From assembly GCA_027494055.1 (NCBI GenBank), contig JAOSJO010000001.1, forward strand, positions 682,001-746,000: a stretch of 64,000 bases of DNA, given 5' to 3'. Both the position numbers and the translations under genes were made by a program. Below are positions 63,625 to 64,000 of this stretch, piece by piece (position 1 is the stretch's first letter; each line of letters opens with the position of its first letter). The DNA comes from Anaerolineae bacterium. Its GTDB lineage: Bacteria; Chloroflexota; Anaerolineae; Aggregatilineales; JAFGMM01. The notes under the pieces are model-generated. The model was not told where the DNA came from. It saw only the letters and a program-made list of their open reading frames with translations, and did not search any database.

Positions 63625-64000
63625 GTGCAACAGGCAGATTACACCGGAGGCACACAGGAAGACCGCCTGATGCGGCGTGTGTTTCTCTCGCCGGCGGTCA
63701 TCGTCCTGCTGCTGCTGTCCATTTTCCCCTTGCTCTGGTCGCTGGGCATGAGCTTCACCGACATCCAGCGCGGCGCGACAGTCACTGAGGCCGGCGCGGG
63801 CTTTCTGGGGCTGGACTTCAACCTCACCGCGCGCAACTACGCCCGGATGGTCGAGGATCAACGCCTGCACACCGCCGCGCTGAACACCCTGTTCTACGTG
63901 TTCGTCGGCGTCGCTGTGCAATACGTCATCGGCTTTGCGCTGGCGCTGGTCCTCCATCAGAATTTCTTCGGGCGCAACATCGTGCGCGTGATCTTCCTGA
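63625..64000 (+). CDS. ABC sugar transporter permease (MalF/UgpA type), truncated by the window edge
   Basis: The first 125 codons from GTG 63625, with AGGAGGA 4 nt upstream. [30 protein letters not shown] is the first membrane helix and its flanks, followed by [15 protein letters not shown] and, after [27 protein letters not shown], the second helix. The sequence order matches the first permease of binding-protein-dependent sugar importers; the EAA loop lies beyond the end. It is the second transport gene after the binding protein. Confidence 0.9.
   Translation, partial: MQQADYTGGTQEDRLMRRVFLSPAVIVLLLLSIFPLLWSLGMSFTDIQRGATVTEAGAGFLGLDFNLTARNYARMVEDQRLHTAALNTLFYVFVGVAVQYVIGFALALVLHQNFFGRNIVRVIFL

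Overview
The window is G+C-rich bacterial chromosomal DNA, most likely from a Chloroflexota (Anaerolineae-like) bacterium. This is an inference from gene content: secreted proteins with Thr-Pro-Ala-rich linkers, a DHH-CBS-poly(A)-polymerase tRNA nucleotidyltransferase, a stand-alone DUF2344 protein, DUF2723, DUF3048 and LCP envelope proteins, a tandem glycine riboswitch, and many dispersed palindromic repeats. tRNAs here do not encode CCA. There is no phage, CRISPR array or rRNA.

Layout. 1-4.7 kb: end of an M24 peptidase, a Fur-family regulator overlapping a DUF2344 gene, a lone initiator tRNA with its own promoter and terminator, then two unrecognised proteins and a nucleoside-deoxyribosyltransferase-like protein. 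4.8-9 kb: a P-type ATPase and a glutamate-semialdehyde dehydrogenase with a structured leader. 9-17.6 kb (minus): sulfite-oxidase-like protein, membrane protein, GNAT acetyltransferase, tRNA nucleotidyltransferase, DUF2723 membrane protein. 17.6-25.7 kb: GH3 hexosaminidase, then a minus operon (nitrilase-like, cNMP-PP2C phosphatase, threonine aldolase, CPBP protein), then a WD40-SH3 protein. 25.8-27.4 kb: an insertion sequence abutted by palindromic repeats. 27.5-35.4 kb: two paralogous anchored proteins, a J-domain protein, a URO-D-family protein, a coiled-coil protein, SelB, and a DUF151 nuclease domain running toward a dual-specificity phosphatase. 35.6-41.5 kb: malic enzyme, Dps-like ferritin plus 2Fe-2S ferredoxin, M23 peptidase and a beta-propeller protein. 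42-46.6 kb: membrane protein, then promoter, tandem glycine riboswitch, gcvH-gcvPA-gcvPB. 46.7-54.8 kb: LCP protein, DUF3048 protein, a tiny Pmp3 protein, a MerR remnant, an ISKra4-type element, a Sco copper chaperone, a lower-G+C islet of two unknown genes and tRNA-Val. 54.8-64 kb: beta-propeller lipoprotein, argS, and a sugar-use block (FGGY kinase, aldo/keto reductase, GntR regulator, ABC binding protein, start of the permease).

How it fits together. The glycine cleavage genes, glycine riboswitch and threonine aldolase point to active glycine/one-carbon metabolism; the end of the window is a regulated carbohydrate uptake and catabolism unit; the minus-strand middle part is rich in cell-surface proteins.

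Data quality. More than twenty protein families, including argS, gcvH, selB and malic enzyme, are split by one- or two-base frame changes. These are far more likely sequence errors than real gene decay, so such genes are annotated over their full extent with the frame-change position given.
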